From Flavobacterium microcysteis (lineage in GTDB: Bacteria; Bacteroidota; Bacteroidia; Flavobacteriales; Flavobacteriaceae), in assembly GCF_006385255.1 (NCBI RefSeq), contig NZ_VFJE01000052.1:248001-312000 (forward strand): a stretch of DNA of 64,000 bases, given 5' to 3'. Below are positions 18,502 to 27,928 of this stretch, one piece after another. The notes under the pieces were generated by a model that was given only the letters and a program-made list of their open reading frames with translations, made no database searches and was not told the DNA's origin. Positions within the stretch are counted from its first letter, which is position 1. Every line of letters begins with the position of its first letter. A program made the translations under genes and the position numbers.

Positions 18502-19468
18502 CGTTTTTTTCAAATTGATTATTGTGGTAGGTGTTCTCTGTTGTTGGGCTATCCGGAATGGTTCCGGTCAATTTCTCTTTCCAATTATTCCATTGGTACT
18601 TCTTACTAAAGATAAATAAAAGAATTGGAAAAAGTATAAAAACAGGAAGTAAAACATCAAATCCAGCTACAGGTTCTGAATGGTCTTTTAAAATGGAATG
18701 CGTCTGGAAAACCGACCAGTCTGCTGTTAAGAGCAAAGCGCCAATCAAATTATTCGCGGCATGGAATCCAAGTGACAATTCAATACCATCATCCATCAGT
18801 GTCAAAATGCCTAGAAATAAACCTGTACCTATATAATATATCATAATGATATAGCCCATTTTTTCAACTTCCGGGTTCATGATATGAAGTGATCCAAAAA
18901 TTAGGGAAGTCATTAGCAATGGGAACCATTTGTTTTTTGCCAAAAGTGCAAAACCTTGCATAAGATAGCCTCTAAAAATATACTCTTCGGTACTGGTCTG
19001 TATCGGTATCAGGGCGATAGCAATAATAGCCAGTATGGCAAAAGGAACCGGCTTGAAATTAACTTCATAATCCTGTGGTGAAGCATAATAGGCAACTATA
19101 GTCATGACAATCATAATCGTTGCCCAAAGTCCAAACGAAAAGAAAAAGCGTTTCCAGTCCATTTTTGGTCGAGAAGTCGTTACTTCAATAAATTTCTGCT
19201 GATGCAAATATTTCACAACGAAAAATAAGGCCAACAAAGCAACTACAAATGAAATCATCATCAGGAAAAGCGTCAGGTTCGAATCAAGAGAGGTTAACAA
19301 CTCAGTCTGCTCAGTTGGAAAAGCCTTGTTTTCTTCAAAAGATTTTATTCCGACGGCAATTATAAGCGGAAATTGCCCCAATGTAGAAGCAATGATTACT
19401 ATAATCGAGCCAATAATATATCTCCAAAATGTATTCCCTTTACTCTTAAAGCCTTGAGCTATAAACAT
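18479..19468 (-). CDS. CPBP family intramembrane glutamic endopeptidase
   Basis: A 329-residue multi-pass membrane protein carrying the three CPBP (Abi/Rce1-type) motifs: EEYIFR (EExxxR), FGSLH (FxxxH) and HAANN (HxxxN). The conserved glutamates and histidines suggest an active intramembrane protease; substrates are unknown. Its 3' end overlaps the MenE-like gene. Such proteases are often linked to prenyl-protein processing or bacteriocin immunity, but nothing here specifies that. Confidence 0.9.
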   Translation of the reverse strand: MFIAQGFKSKGNTFWRYIIGSIIVIIASTLGQFPLIIAVGIKSFEENKAFPTEQTELLTSLDSNLTLFLMMISFVVALLALFFVVKYLHQQKFIEVTTSRPKMDWKRFFFSFGLWATIMIVMTIVAYYASPQDYEVNFKPVPFAILAIIAIALIPIQTSTEEYIFRGYLMQGFALLAKNKWFPLLMTSLIFGSLHIMNPEVEKMGYIIMIYYIGTGLFLGILTLMDDGIELSLGFHAANNLIGALLLTADWSVFQTHSILKDHSEPVAGFDVLLPVFILFPILLFIFSKKYQWNNWKEKLTGTIPDSPTTENTYHNNQFEKNDGQSNLL

Positions 19469-19585
19469 ATCTTCAGTTTTAGTTTAGTGTATAATTCGTC
19501 CCCTAATTTATTCAATTGTTACGATATAATCATCTATTTTTAAATTGCATTTCTTTTCTTTGCGGTTTATTTAAATCTGAACACT

Positions 19586-19927
19586 ATGATTACGATATAT
19601 CACAATCCACGATGTGGAAAGTCAAGAGAAGGACTTAGCCTGCTTGAAAAATCTGGAAAAGAATTTGAAATCATACAATACCTAAAGGAAGTTCCTACAG
19701 CGGAAGAACTCAAATCCATCCTAAAACTTCTGGGAATATCACCTATTGAATTGGTGCGCCAAAAAGAAGAAATCTGGGTACAAAACTTTAAAGGCAAAAC
19801 ATTTTCTGATGAAGAAATCATCAAAATAATGATTGAAAATCCAATTCTGATTGAAAGGCCAATCGTAATCAACGGCAAAACGGCTACTATAGGCCGACCA
19901 CCAGAAAAAATACTGGAAATTCTTTAA
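19586..19927 (+). CDS. ArsC family (arsenate reductase/Spx-like) protein
   Basis: 113 residues with a thioredoxin-like fold and the ArsC family signature YHNPRCGKSR, catalytic C10. The C-terminal arginines are present in ERPIVI and GRPPE. It is cytosolic. Glutaredoxin-dependent arsenate reduction is the textbook activity, but many flavobacterial single-gene copies like this stand outside ars operons, and no arsenite pump is nearby. Monocistronic. Confidence 0.88.
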   Translation: MITIYHNPRCGKSREGLSLLEKSGKEFEIIQYLKEVPTAEELKSILKLLGISPIELVRQKEEIWVQNFKGKTFSDEEIIKIMIENPILIERPIVINGKTATIGRPPEKILEIL

Positions 19928-20025
19928 GTAAGCTAAATAGTTTTATTTAACAAACCTTTATGAAATCAGGCTTAAACCAAAACCTACTTTTGCTGTCTTA
20001 AGCTAAATAATCAACATTCTCGTTA

Positions 20026-22506
20026 ATGAAAAATCTAAAATTTGCAATAACCCTCCTATTGCTGTCCGTTACACTTCTCAGCTATGCGCAAGAAAGGCCG
20101 CAGGCTAAAAAAGTAAAAATCACAGGTAAAATTACCGAAAAATCGACTTCTCAACCTTTGGGATATGCTACGGTAACGCTACAAAACTCAAAGCGTCCCG
20201 ATGTTATAACTGGAGGAATGACAGATGAGAATGGTGAGTTTTCAATAGAAGCAAATGCAGGTACTTATGATGTGAAGTTTGAATTCATCTCTTTCAAGCC
20301 AATCGAAATGAAACAACTGCCCATACAGGAGGATAAAAATTTTGGAACTGTTGCTTTAGAAGCCGAAGCCGAAATGCTCGATGCTGTTGAAATTCGTGCA
20401 GAACGCTCGACTGTAGAAATCAAACTAGATAAAAAAGTCTATAACGTAGGACAAGATATGATTGTCAAAGGCGGAACGATTAGTGATGTTTTAGACAACG
20501 TTCCTTCTGTTTCTGTAGATGTTGAAGGAAATGTAAGCCTTCGTGGTAATGAAAACGTAAGAATCTTGATTGATGGAAAACCTTCTGGTTTAGCTGGTAT
20601 CAATATTGCAGATGCTTTAAAAATGCTTCCTGCTGATGCTGTAGATAAAGTAGAAGTTATTACGAATCCTTCTGCCAGATACGATGCTGAAGGTGGTGCC
20701 GGTATTCTTAACATTATCTTGAAAAAAGGAAAAAACCAAGGAATTAACGGAACGGTAACTGCTACAACCGGAGACCCTGCCAATCATGGATTTACTGGAA
20801 CAATTAACTACAAAACCGAACAATTCAACCTGTTCACCACACAAGGTTATAGCTATAGAAAAGGACCTGGAAACTCGATGACAGATACGGAATATTTGGA
20901 TGAAAACGGAGATGTTACTGGTTACTTAAAAGAAAGAAGAAACAACGAAAGATTGAACAAAAGCTACAATGGGGTCTTTGGATTGGAATGGTACTTAGAC
21001 AAATCGATTACATGGACGAATACTTTATCGTATAGAAGAAGTTCTGGTGAAAATCCGGATAACGTTTTCCAATACCGATATGACCCGTCAATGAATCTGC
21101 AAAGTATCACTAACCGATTCAGTATGGAGTCTGAAAAAGATGAAAACGTTGATTTCTCTTCAAATTTCATCAAAAAATTCAAAAAAGACGGACATCAGTT
21201 AACGGTTGACCTTTCCTTCTCGCAAAGTGATGATGATGAAGATTCAGATATTCCTAGTAGAAATGTATTGGATGGCACTCCAATAAGCGAGCAAAGAACC
21301 GGTAATATCCAAAAACAAAACCGCTCATTACTTCAGGCTGATTATGTATTGCCTATTGGCGAAAAAAGCCAGTTTGAAGCCGGATACCGTGGAAATTTCA
21401 ATGATCTTTTAACTGACTATTCTGTTGAAAATTTCAACTATGGTACAGGTGGTTGGGAAAACGATCCTCAATTCACTAACACATTAGAGTATAAAGAAAA
21501 AGTAAATGCGCTTTATAGCCAGTTTGGTACTAAAATCAACAGAATGTCGTATTTGGTAGGTCTGCGTTGGGAAGATTCCAATATCGATATCAACCAATTG
21601 ACTCAAAACATTTACAAGAACAAGAAATACAACAATTTCTTCCCAAGTGCATTTTTGACATATGAATTCAACGAAAGCAGCAGCGCTTCGTTAAGCTATA
21701 GCCGTAGGATTTCAAGACCTCGCTCCCGCTCTATCAACCCGTTTTCGAGCTTATCAAGTAACATCAACTTGTTTAGAGGTAATCCTGATTTAGATCCGTC
21801 AATGACCGATGCTTTTGATTTTGGTTACCTGAACAAATTTGGAAAACTGACTTTTAATACTTCTATGTATTTTAACAGAACAAAAGATGCTGTACAGTAT
21901 GTAAGAAATACGGAAATGATTAACGGAACAGCTACTTTAGTAACTTCTCCTGTAAACGTAGGTTCTGAAGATCGTTTTGGTTTTGAATTTACCTTATCTT
22001 ATAGTCCATACAAATGGTGGAGATTGAACAGTAATTTCAACCTGTTCAGAAACCAAACTAAAGGAAATTATACGTATACTGACTTATCAAACAATTCACA
22101 AACGATTGATTTCAGCAATACAGCTTATTCATGGTTTGCCCGAATCAATTCAAAAATCAACCTTCCTTTGGGAATCGACTGGCAGGCTAATAGTACTTAC
22201 AATGCGCCTCAAACCAATGCACAAGGAAGATCGAAAGGAATCATCAGTGCTAACATGGCGTTCAGCAAAGATGTATTGAAAGATAAAGGAACAATTGCAT
22301 TAAACGTAAATGACCTTTTCAATTCCAGAAAAAGAATTACAGAAACAAACCTGGCAACACAAAATGCCTATTCTGAAATGCAGTGGAGAGAAAGACAGAT
22401 TACGCTTTCTTTTACTTACCGTTTCAACAAAAAGAAAAACGAAAGAGAAAAACAGCCTAAGAGAACCGACGGAGATAACGGCGGTGAAGAATATATGGGC
22501 GGATAA
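20026..22506 (+). CDS. TonB-dependent receptor-like outer membrane beta-barrel protein
   Basis: 826 residues: a signal peptide (about 1-21, ending in SYAQ), a carboxypeptidase-regulatory-like beta-sandwich (about 29-115, ITGKITEKSTSQPLGYATV), a plug domain (about 125-230, GNENVRILIDGKPSG) and a long outer-membrane barrel of the OMP_b-brl_3 type with alternating aromatic strands. Family members are TonB-type receptors or related porins; the substrate is unknown and no SusD partner is adjacent. The tail is very basic (KKKNEREKQPKR) and glycine-rich rather than ending on an aromatic residue. Two terminators follow. Confidence 0.9.
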   Translation: MKNLKFAITLLLLSVTLLSYAQERPQAKKVKITGKITEKSTSQPLGYATVTLQNSKRPDVITGGMTDENGEFSIEANAGTYDVKFEFISFKPIEMKQLPIQEDKNFGTVALEAEAEMLDAVEIRAERSTVEIKLDKKVYNVGQDMIVKGGTISDVLDNVPSVSVDVEGNVSLRGNENVRILIDGKPSGLAGINIADALKMLPADAVDKVEVITNPSARYDAEGGAGILNIILKKGKNQGINGTVTATTGDPANHGFTGTINYKTEQFNLFTTQGYSYRKGPGNSMTDTEYLDENGDVTGYLKERRNNERLNKSYNGVFGLEWYLDKSITWTNTLSYRRSSGENPDNVFQYRYDPSMNLQSITNRFSMESEKDENVDFSSNFIKKFKKDGHQLTVDLSFSQSDDDEDSDIPSRNVLDGTPISEQRTGNIQKQNRSLLQADYVLPIGEKSQFEAGYRGNFNDLLTDYSVENFNYGTGGWENDPQFTNTLEYKEKVNALYSQFGTKINRMSYLVGLRWEDSNIDINQLTQNIYKNKKYNNFFPSAFLTYEFNESSSASLSYSRRISRPRSRSINPFSSLSSNINLFRGNPDLDPSMTDAFDFGYLNKFGKLTFNTSMYFNRTKDAVQYVRNTEMINGTATLVTSPVNVGSEDRFGFEFTLSYSPYKWWRLNSNFNLFRNQTKGNYTYTDLSNNSQTIDFSNTAYSWFARINSKINLPLGIDWQANSTYNAPQTNAQGRSKGIISANMAFSKDVLKDKGTIALNVNDLFNSRKRITETNLATQNAYSEMQWRERQITLSFTYRFNKKKNEREKQPKRTDGDNGGEEYMGG

Positions 22507-22510
22507 TATA

Positions 22511-22571
22511 AAAGCCTCCGGCAACGGAGGCTTTAGCATAAAAAAAGGGAACCAATTTGGTTCCCTTTTTT
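22511..22571. terminator. double terminator between convergent genes
   Basis: Two consecutive hairpins: AAAGCCTCCG / CGGAGGCTTT (22511-22534) and AAAAGGGAACCA / TGGTTCCCTTTT (22543-22571), the second ending in a T tract. Confidence 0.85.
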
Positions 22572-22585
22572 ATCTTGAGTACAGA

Positions 22586-22756
22586 TTAACTCATTGACTC
22601 TTGTTTCTTTTTGGCTTTTCTTTCTTTATATCTTTCGAATAAAGCACCACCAATCCAATAAGGAAGAAGGCTAACTAAAAAAATCATCAACCAGAAGCCG
22701 ATGGTTAAGATAGTCAAGAAAAGTAAGAAACCTAAATACTGTTGAAATTCAAACAT
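22586..22756 (-). CDS. small membrane protein of unknown function
   Basis: 56 residues from ATG at 22756: an amphipathic N-terminus (MFEFQQYLG), one long or two short hydrophobic segments (about 8-40), then a lysine-rich cytosolic tail ending in KKKQESMS. A longer frame from a TTG at 22786 is possible but less likely. The terminator pair placed exactly before its 3' end supports a real transcript. No family is recognised. Confidence 0.6.
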   Translation of the reverse strand: MFEFQQYLGFLLFLTILTIGFWLMIFLVSLLPYWIGGALFERYKERKAKKKQESMS

Positions 22757-22978
22757 GTTTTCCGGAATTTTTTGAATACCTGTCAAAGATAGGTGTATTA
22801 TTCATTTTGACCAATAAAAACAGCAAAAATAATTTTTAAATCATTTTTTAAACCTACTTATAATCCTTATTTTTGGGCTGGCTTTCAGTAAGCTATTAAA
22901 AATTCTCTCAAAAGCATTTTTTACGGCTTGTACTAAAATAGTAATGCGAATTTCTGTCAGTCAACTAATTATATCACG

Positions 22979-23533
22979 ATGGATACTACTTCTGAAACGA
23001 TAATCATAAAACTGAGTCGGAAAAAAATGATGCTCGCATTGCTGGGTTCTTTCCTATTCGTTATTCTGGGAATCTGGCTGGTAGTAAAGCATCAGGAAAT
23101 AGACTCCATTTTTTTGAAATTTCCGCTTGCCATATTAATCATCGGTATCATATCCATTCTTTTCTTTGGCTTTCTTGCTATCGTAATCATAAAAAAATTA
23201 TCCACTCAATCGGACGGATTAATCATTTCGTCCAAAGGAATCACAGATAACTCCAGCGGCATCAGCGCCGGATTTATTCCATGGACAGAAATTACAGCTA
23301 TCACTGAAACATCATATGCAGGCCAGGCTTCTGTCGTTATTGTCATGAAAAATCCTGAAGAATTTATTGCTTCCCAAAAAAGCAGCTTTAAGCGTAAGGT
23401 CATGTCTGCTAATTACAAATCTTTTGGAGCAGCCGTAAGCATATCGGCAAACAGCCTTCAAACGACACATAAAAATCTCAAACAGATTTTAGTCGAAAAA
23501 CTAACCGAGTACAACAGAATGAATACTATATAA
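22979..23533 (+). CDS. STM3941-like membrane protein
   Basis: 184 residues: a short N-terminal stretch, two transmembrane segments (about 17-37 and 47-72), then a soluble PH-like domain (ISSKGITDNSSGISAGFIPWTEITAI). The layout matches proteins annotated as STM3941 family, of unknown function. It precedes fumC by 21 bp on the same strand and may be cotranscribed with it, though no functional link is evident. Confidence 0.7.
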   Translation: MDTTSETIIIKLSRKKMMLALLGSFLFVILGIWLVVKHQEIDSIFLKFPLAILIIGIISILFFGFLAIVIIKKLSTQSDGLIISSKGITDNSSGISAGFIPWTEITAITETSYAGQASVVIVMKNPEEFIASQKSSFKRKVMSANYKSFGAAVSISANSLQTTHKNLKQILVEKLTEYNRMNTI

Positions 23534-23554
23534 CAACAAACAAATTACAATACA

Positions 23555-24952
23555 ATGGAATACAGAATAGAAAAAGACACGATGGGTGAAGTGCAGGTTC
23601 CTGCAGAAAAATACTGGGGAGCTCAAACGGAGCGTTCAAGAAACAACTTTAAAATAGGCCCGTCGGCTTCCATGCCAAAAGAAATCATCGAAGGTTTTGC
23701 TTATTTGAAAAAAGCAGCTGCTTTCGCTAACCATGACCTGGGAGTATTACCGGTAGAAAAAAGAGATGCTATCGCTCAGGTTTGTGATGAAATTTTGGCT
23801 GGTAAGCTGGAAGGAGAATTTCCTTTGGTAATCTGGCAGACCGGTTCTGGTACACAAAGTAACATGAACGTTAATGAAGTAGTTGCTAACAGAGCACAGG
23901 TTTTAGCTGGTGGCAAGATTGGTGAAGGCGATCAGTTCATAAAAGCTAATGACGATGTAAACAAGTCGCAATCTTCTAATGATACGTATCCAACAGGAAT
24001 GCATATTGCTGCTTACAAAGCGGTTGTAGAAGTAACAATTCCAGGTGTTGAAAAACTAAGAGATACACTTCATGCTAAAGCGGAAGCTTACAAAAATGTG
24101 GTGAAAATTGGCCGTACGCATTTAATGGATGCTACACCATTGACTTTGGGTCAGGAAATTTCAGGCTATGTAGCTCAATTGAACTACGGATTAAAAGCCG
24201 TTAAAAATACATTGGCACACTTGTCTGAAGTAGCTTTGGGTGGAACAGCCGTAGGAACCGGATTAAACACTCCTGAAGGTTATGATGTGAAAGTTGCGGA
24301 ATATATAGCAAAATTCACAGGACATCCTTTTGTAACGGCTCCGAATAAATTTGAAGCCTTAGCTTCTCACGATGCTATTGTAGAAACACACGGTGCTTTG
24401 AAACAATTGGCCGTATCATTAAACAAAATTGCAAACGACGTAAGAATGTTAGCTTCTGGTCCACGTTCAGGAATCGGTGAGATTCTTATTCCGGAAAACG
24501 AACCAGGTTCTTCTATTATGCCAGGAAAAGTAAATCCTACGCAATGTGAAGCTTTGACAATGGTTTGTGCTCAAGTAATGGGGAATGATGTGGCTATCAC
24601 TATTGGTGGTACCCAAGGTCATTATGAATTAAACGTATTCAAACCTTTGATGGCTTCTAACTTCCTGCAATCTGCACGTTTGTTGGGTGATGCTTGTGTT
24701 TCTTTTGATGAGCATTGCGCACAAGGTATTGAGCCAAACTATACTCGAATCAAAGAATTGGTTGACAATTCATTAATGCTTGTAACCGCTTTAAATACTA
24801 AAATCGGATATTACAAAGCTGCAGAAATTGCACAGACAGCACATAAAAACGGTACTACTCTAAAAGAAGAAGCCGTTCGTCTTGGTTATGTTTCTCCTGA
24901 GGATTTTGATGCTTGGGTTAAACCGGAAGACATGGTGGGAAGCTTGAAATAA
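23555..24952 (+). CDS. fumC: class II fumarate hydratase
   Basis: 465 residues, normal FumC length. It contains [16 protein letters not shown], the second substrate-binding segment [11 protein letters not shown], the [16 protein letters not shown] block with its catalytic histidine, and the superfamily signature [13 protein letters not shown]. It interconverts fumarate and malate in the TCA cycle in the cytosol. It may share a transcript with the preceding membrane protein. Confidence 0.97.
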   Translation: MEYRIEKDTMGEVQVPAEKYWGAQTERSRNNFKIGPSASMPKEIIEGFAYLKKAAAFANHDLGVLPVEKRDAIAQVCDEILAGKLEGEFPLVIWQTGSGTQSNMNVNEVVANRAQVLAGGKIGEGDQFIKANDDVNKSQSSNDTYPTGMHIAAYKAVVEVTIPGVEKLRDTLHAKAEAYKNVVKIGRTHLMDATPLTLGQEISGYVAQLNYGLKAVKNTLAHLSEVALGGTAVGTGLNTPEGYDVKVAEYIAKFTGHPFVTAPNKFEALASHDAIVETHGALKQLAVSLNKIANDVRMLASGPRSGIGEILIPENEPGSSIMPGKVNPTQCEALTMVCAQVMGNDVAITIGGTQGHYELNVFKPLMASNFLQSARLLGDACVSFDEHCAQGIEPNYTRIKELVDNSLMLVTALNTKIGYYKAAEIAQTAHKNGTTLKEEAVRLGYVSPEDFDAWVKPEDMVGSLK

Positions 24953-24970
24953 TCTTTCTATATTTTCTAT

Positions 24971-25003
24971 AACCCTGGCAGGGTTTGAAACCCTGCCAGG
25001 GTT
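24971..25003. repeat. 33-bp near-perfect palindrome
   Basis: AACCCTGGCAGGGTTT (24971-24986) and its exact complement (24988-25003) are separated by a single G. It contains internal smaller palindromes (CCCTGGCAGGG). It lacks a T tract and is followed by a separate terminator, so it looks like a dispersed palindromic element rather than the fumC terminator. Confidence 0.8.
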
Positions 25004-25031
25004 GGTTGAGTTGAAATCAAACTTATCTATT

Positions 25032-25064
25032 AAAAAGCCTAAAGTTTTACTTCAGGCTTTTTTT
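25032..25064 (+). terminator. intrinsic terminator downstream of fumC
   Basis: AAAAAGCCTAAAG / CTTCAGGCTTTTT with one mismatch and a following T tract. Confidence 0.75.
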
Positions 25065-25209
25065 TATTACGTCCTTTTACCTTATTCAATAAAACCCATC
25101 ACATACTAAAATTAATTTTTTTCGTTTTATTTAACAGCCTAAAAATCTTTTGTAGGTTTTTTCTATTTAAGTTTTTTTTATATTCGTAATCATCATCAAT
25201 CAAATACAT

Positions 25210-26502
25210 ATGATCACAACTCACCCCCTAACCGAGAAAAAATGGTCGGTTACCCGCAAGTTTCTCACGCTGTTTCTTATTTTCTATCTGCTTTTTTACA
25301 TGTTTCCTTTTCCGTTTGACCAGATTCCTGGAGTTAACATCGTGACAGGCTGGTATGAGGACTTTATGGACATTATAACCCTTTGGGTTGGAAAAAACAT
25401 ACTCCATATCGAAAAGCTGCAACAAATTATCAACACTGGCAGCGGCGATACAACCTTTAACTATGTAAGGATTTTTGCCTATGTATTATTGGCTTTACTC
25501 ATTTCCATTATTGTCTTTTTTATCACCAGAAAAAGAATCAATTATGACAGGCAATATTACTGGACAATGGTATATGCCCGTTATTATTTGGGATTGTATC
25601 TCATTATCTACGGTATATTCAAGCTAGTCGAGGGACAGTTTGCTTTTCATGATTATGGTCGTCTGGAAGAAAATTTTGGTGATGCTACTCCAATGGGATT
25701 GCTCTGGACCTTTATGGGACATTCTAAAATATATGGAGGTTTTACCGGAATCATAGAAGCAGGAGCCGGATTTCTAATACTCTTTCACAATACCAAAACA
25801 TTGGGTGCCCTGCTTAGCGTAGCGGTAATGAGCAATGTAGTATTGATGAATTTCTGCTTTGACGTTCCTGTAAAGTTATTTTCAAGTCACTTGCTACTCA
25901 TTTCTATCATTCTCTTAATACCTAACCTGAAAAAGCTTTATAACTTTTTTATACTCAACAAGACTGAAACGTTGGATCACTGCAAACTGGTTTTTGAAAA
26001 CAAATGGAAAGCCAGGGCAAGAGGTATTGGAAAATTGCTGTTGATCTTAGGCTTTACCGCAAATATTATTTTCATGGGTGTTGATTATATGTACACCAAT
26101 GGCTCATTGGCACCGAAGGTACCGCTTAAAGGCAGCTACCATACAACCGCTTTTTATACCTCTGAAAACGATTCGTTAAAAAAGGTTGAAGACAAAAACA
26201 TATTATGGAATAGACTACATCTTTCCGGAAGCTACGGCAGCATCCGTACTGAAGCCGACAGCACCAGTTATTATGCCATAAAAATCGATACGCTTAAAAA
26301 TACGATAGAATTCAAATCGTATCAGGATACAACAAAGATCTCAGTATTGCATTATGAAGAAAAAGCACCAAAAACATTTCTTTTAAAAGGAAAATTTGGA
26401 CAGCAAGACATTCAGGCAGAATTTACTAAAAAGACATTAGACGATTATCGTCTTGTCAATACCGGATTTCATTGGATACAGGAATATCCAAATAACCAAT
26501 AA
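25210..26502 (+). CDS. DoxX-like polytopic membrane protein
   Basis: 430 residues with about seven or eight hydrophobic segments (for example 16-36, 88-106, 122-140, 175-195, 196-245, 277-297) followed by a soluble beta-rich C-terminal domain (about 305-430). The membrane part has a DoxX/terminal-oxidase-subunit flavour (IYGIFKLVEGQFAF, IIEAGAGFLILF). The function of this group is unclear. It is a single gene, convergent with the next one. Confidence 0.65.
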   Translation: MITTHPLTEKKWSVTRKFLTLFLIFYLLFYMFPFPFDQIPGVNIVTGWYEDFMDIITLWVGKNILHIEKLQQIINTGSGDTTFNYVRIFAYVLLALLISIIVFFITRKRINYDRQYYWTMVYARYYLGLYLIIYGIFKLVEGQFAFHDYGRLEENFGDATPMGLLWTFMGHSKIYGGFTGIIEAGAGFLILFHNTKTLGALLSVAVMSNVVLMNFCFDVPVKLFSSHLLLISIILLIPNLKKLYNFFILNKTETLDHCKLVFENKWKARARGIGKLLLILGFTANIIFMGVDYMYTNGSLAPKVPLKGSYHTTAFYTSENDSLKKVEDKNILWNRLHLSGSYGSIRTEADSTSYYAIKIDTLKNTIEFKSYQDTTKISVLHYEEKAPKTFLLKGKFGQQDIQAEFTKKTLDDYRLVNTGFHWIQEYPNNQ

Positions 26503-26517
26503 AGAACCGGTTACAAT

Positions 26518-26570
26518 AACAATTACATTAATTGCCTGATTTTTCCATCATTGCTTTTAATGTAATTGTT
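26518..26570. terminator. 13-bp inverted repeat overlapping the 3' end of the 186-residue gene
   Basis: AACAATTACATTA (26518-26530) is exactly complementary to 26558-26570. The right arm is coding sequence of the minus-strand gene and the left arm contains its stop. It may act as a terminator for both convergent genes. Confidence 0.4.
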
Positions 26571-27088
26571 GTTATATCATCTTGGTATTTTTCATCTTTT
26601 ATCCTTTCAGAATAATCAAAATAGCTTGCTATCTCGGTAGCTTCCTCAAGTGTTATTGATTTGCACTTATTTAGAAATTCAATGTTATCAATTAATTTTA
26701 AAAAAATATCATTCCTAAGCCTATCTCTTTGTTCTCCAATAATTAATAATTTCTTTAGGAGATAAAATCTGTTCATTATGGTGGAGTTCAAATCATCACT
26801 GTCACTTTCTGCACTTCCTTCTACAATGCATTCCGTAAATATTTCCAACTGGTTTGTAGTCCAATTTTCTAATTCGGGTTCGAGTTCTTTCCAATCTTCA
26901 TCTGAGAAATAGTGTTCTAATATTCTGACTACAGCATCATTTCCACCTCCAACTGTCCATACCTCACTATCTATAGCTTCATTTTTTAAGATATAAGAAT
27001 ACAATTCCAGAATGACAGGATTAGAACTCTCCGTCTTGCAGTTTTCTTTATATTTCTGTTTAAATAGGTCGAAATCTTTTGCCAGCAT
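26528..27088 (-). CDS. unknown cytosolic protein, immunity-like in character
   Basis: 186 residues, acidic and helical, with no signal or membrane segment and no domain I recognise. It shows VWTVGGGNDAVVRILEHYF near residue 45 and an acidic DSDDLNS stretch. It stands alone and is more AT-rich by eye than its neighbours. Its size, acidity and isolation resemble orphan immunity proteins of polymorphic toxin systems; that is inference only. Confidence 0.6.
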   Translation of the reverse strand: MLAKDFDLFKQKYKENCKTESSNPVILELYSYILKNEAIDSEVWTVGGGNDAVVRILEHYFSDEDWKELEPELENWTTNQLEIFTECIVEGSAESDSDDLNSTIMNRFYLLKKLLIIGEQRDRLRNDIFLKLIDNIEFLNKCKSITLEEATEIASYFDYSERIKDEKYQDDITTITLKAMMEKSGN

Positions 27089-27166
27089 TTTTTTCTTTTT
27101 CTGTTGTACTATCCTCTAATTTTTAATAGTGGTTTCACTCGGACCTATAAAAATTCTACGTTTGAC

Positions 27167-27871
27167 TTATTCCTTTTTTTTGCTTTCAATTTTTTTCAAA
27201 ATATCTTCCATCATATCCATTTGAATTTTTTGGATTTCAACCAATGATTGTTCCTGGTGTAATAAAAGGTGGTCGATTTTTTCATGAAGCATTCTGATTT
27301 CCAATTCTGATTTCAGGTTGATCATGTAATCTTTTTTAGCTCTTTCACGGTCTTTTTCCTCCTGTCGGTTCTGGCTCATCATAATGATAGGTGCCTGCAA
27401 TGCCGCAATACACGACAAAATCAGATTCAAAAGGATAAACGGATACGGGTCAAAGCCTTTATTCATCAGTATAAACACATTTCCGGCAATCCACAGAAAA
27501 AGAAAAGCCATAAACGAAAGGATAAACGTCCAACTTCCGCCAAAAGTAGCCACTTTGTCCGCAATTCTTTGCCCTATTGTAAACTCCTGAATTTCATCGT
27601 CTAGCTTGTCAGACAAAATCGTATTGTCATTAAGCGCCTTTAATACGGTCTGCTCCATTTCAGAAAGTTCGCCTGTTTCTTTCAGGAGCATTTCGGCAAT
27701 ATATCTTTCGCGAAAAGAATGAAGCTCTCCAATTGACATGCATTTGTCATCTTCAAAATCAGGATGATCCAGTTTTATAAAATCCAATATTGATTTTCGA
27801 ACCAGATTGGCTGTAACTTTTTCAGTTTCCGGAAATTCTTTACCTGAAATATCGCTTTTAAATTTTTTCAT
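27167..27871 (-). CDS. DUF1003 membrane protein
   Basis: 234 residues: an N-terminal soluble part (about 1-95), the DUF1003 core with two transmembrane segments (about 113-135 and 143-165, GSWTFILSFMAFLFLWI and ILLNLILSCIAALQAPIIMMSQNRQ), and a C-terminal coiled coil (about 170-230). The function is unknown. It lies just downstream of corA on the same strand, consistent with cotranscription and perhaps a role in ion homeostasis. Confidence 0.88.
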   Translation of the reverse strand: MKKFKSDISGKEFPETEKVTANLVRKSILDFIKLDHPDFEDDKCMSIGELHSFRERYIAEMLLKETGELSEMEQTVLKALNDNTILSDKLDDEIQEFTIGQRIADKVATFGGSWTFILSFMAFLFLWIAGNVFILMNKGFDPYPFILLNLILSCIAALQAPIIMMSQNRQEEKDRERAKKDYMINLKSELEIRMLHEKIDHLLLHQEQSLVEIQKIQMDMMEDILKKIESKKKE

Positions 27872-27885
27872 AAAAAAGGAAGTAG

Positions 27886-27927
27886 TTGATAGTGGATAGT
27901 GGATAGTTTTTAGTGGATAGTTGATAG
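27886..27927. repeat. 7-bp tandem repeat between corA and the DUF1003 gene
   Basis: Six units of (T/G)GATAG-like 7-mers: TTGATAG, TGGATAG, TGGATAG, TTTTTAG, TGGATAG, TTGATAG. It fills the gap directly before the corA stop codon region. Confidence 0.8.
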
Positions 27928-27928
27928 T

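Noticed and set aside
19586..19927. Arsenic-resistance operon
   Set aside because: Only one ArsC-like gene is present, with no ArsB/Acr3 or ArsR neighbour.
26528..27088. Toxin-immunity pair at this gene
   Set aside because: Neighbours are a DoxX-like membrane protein and DUF1003; no toxin domain is visible, so only an orphan immunity-like description is given.
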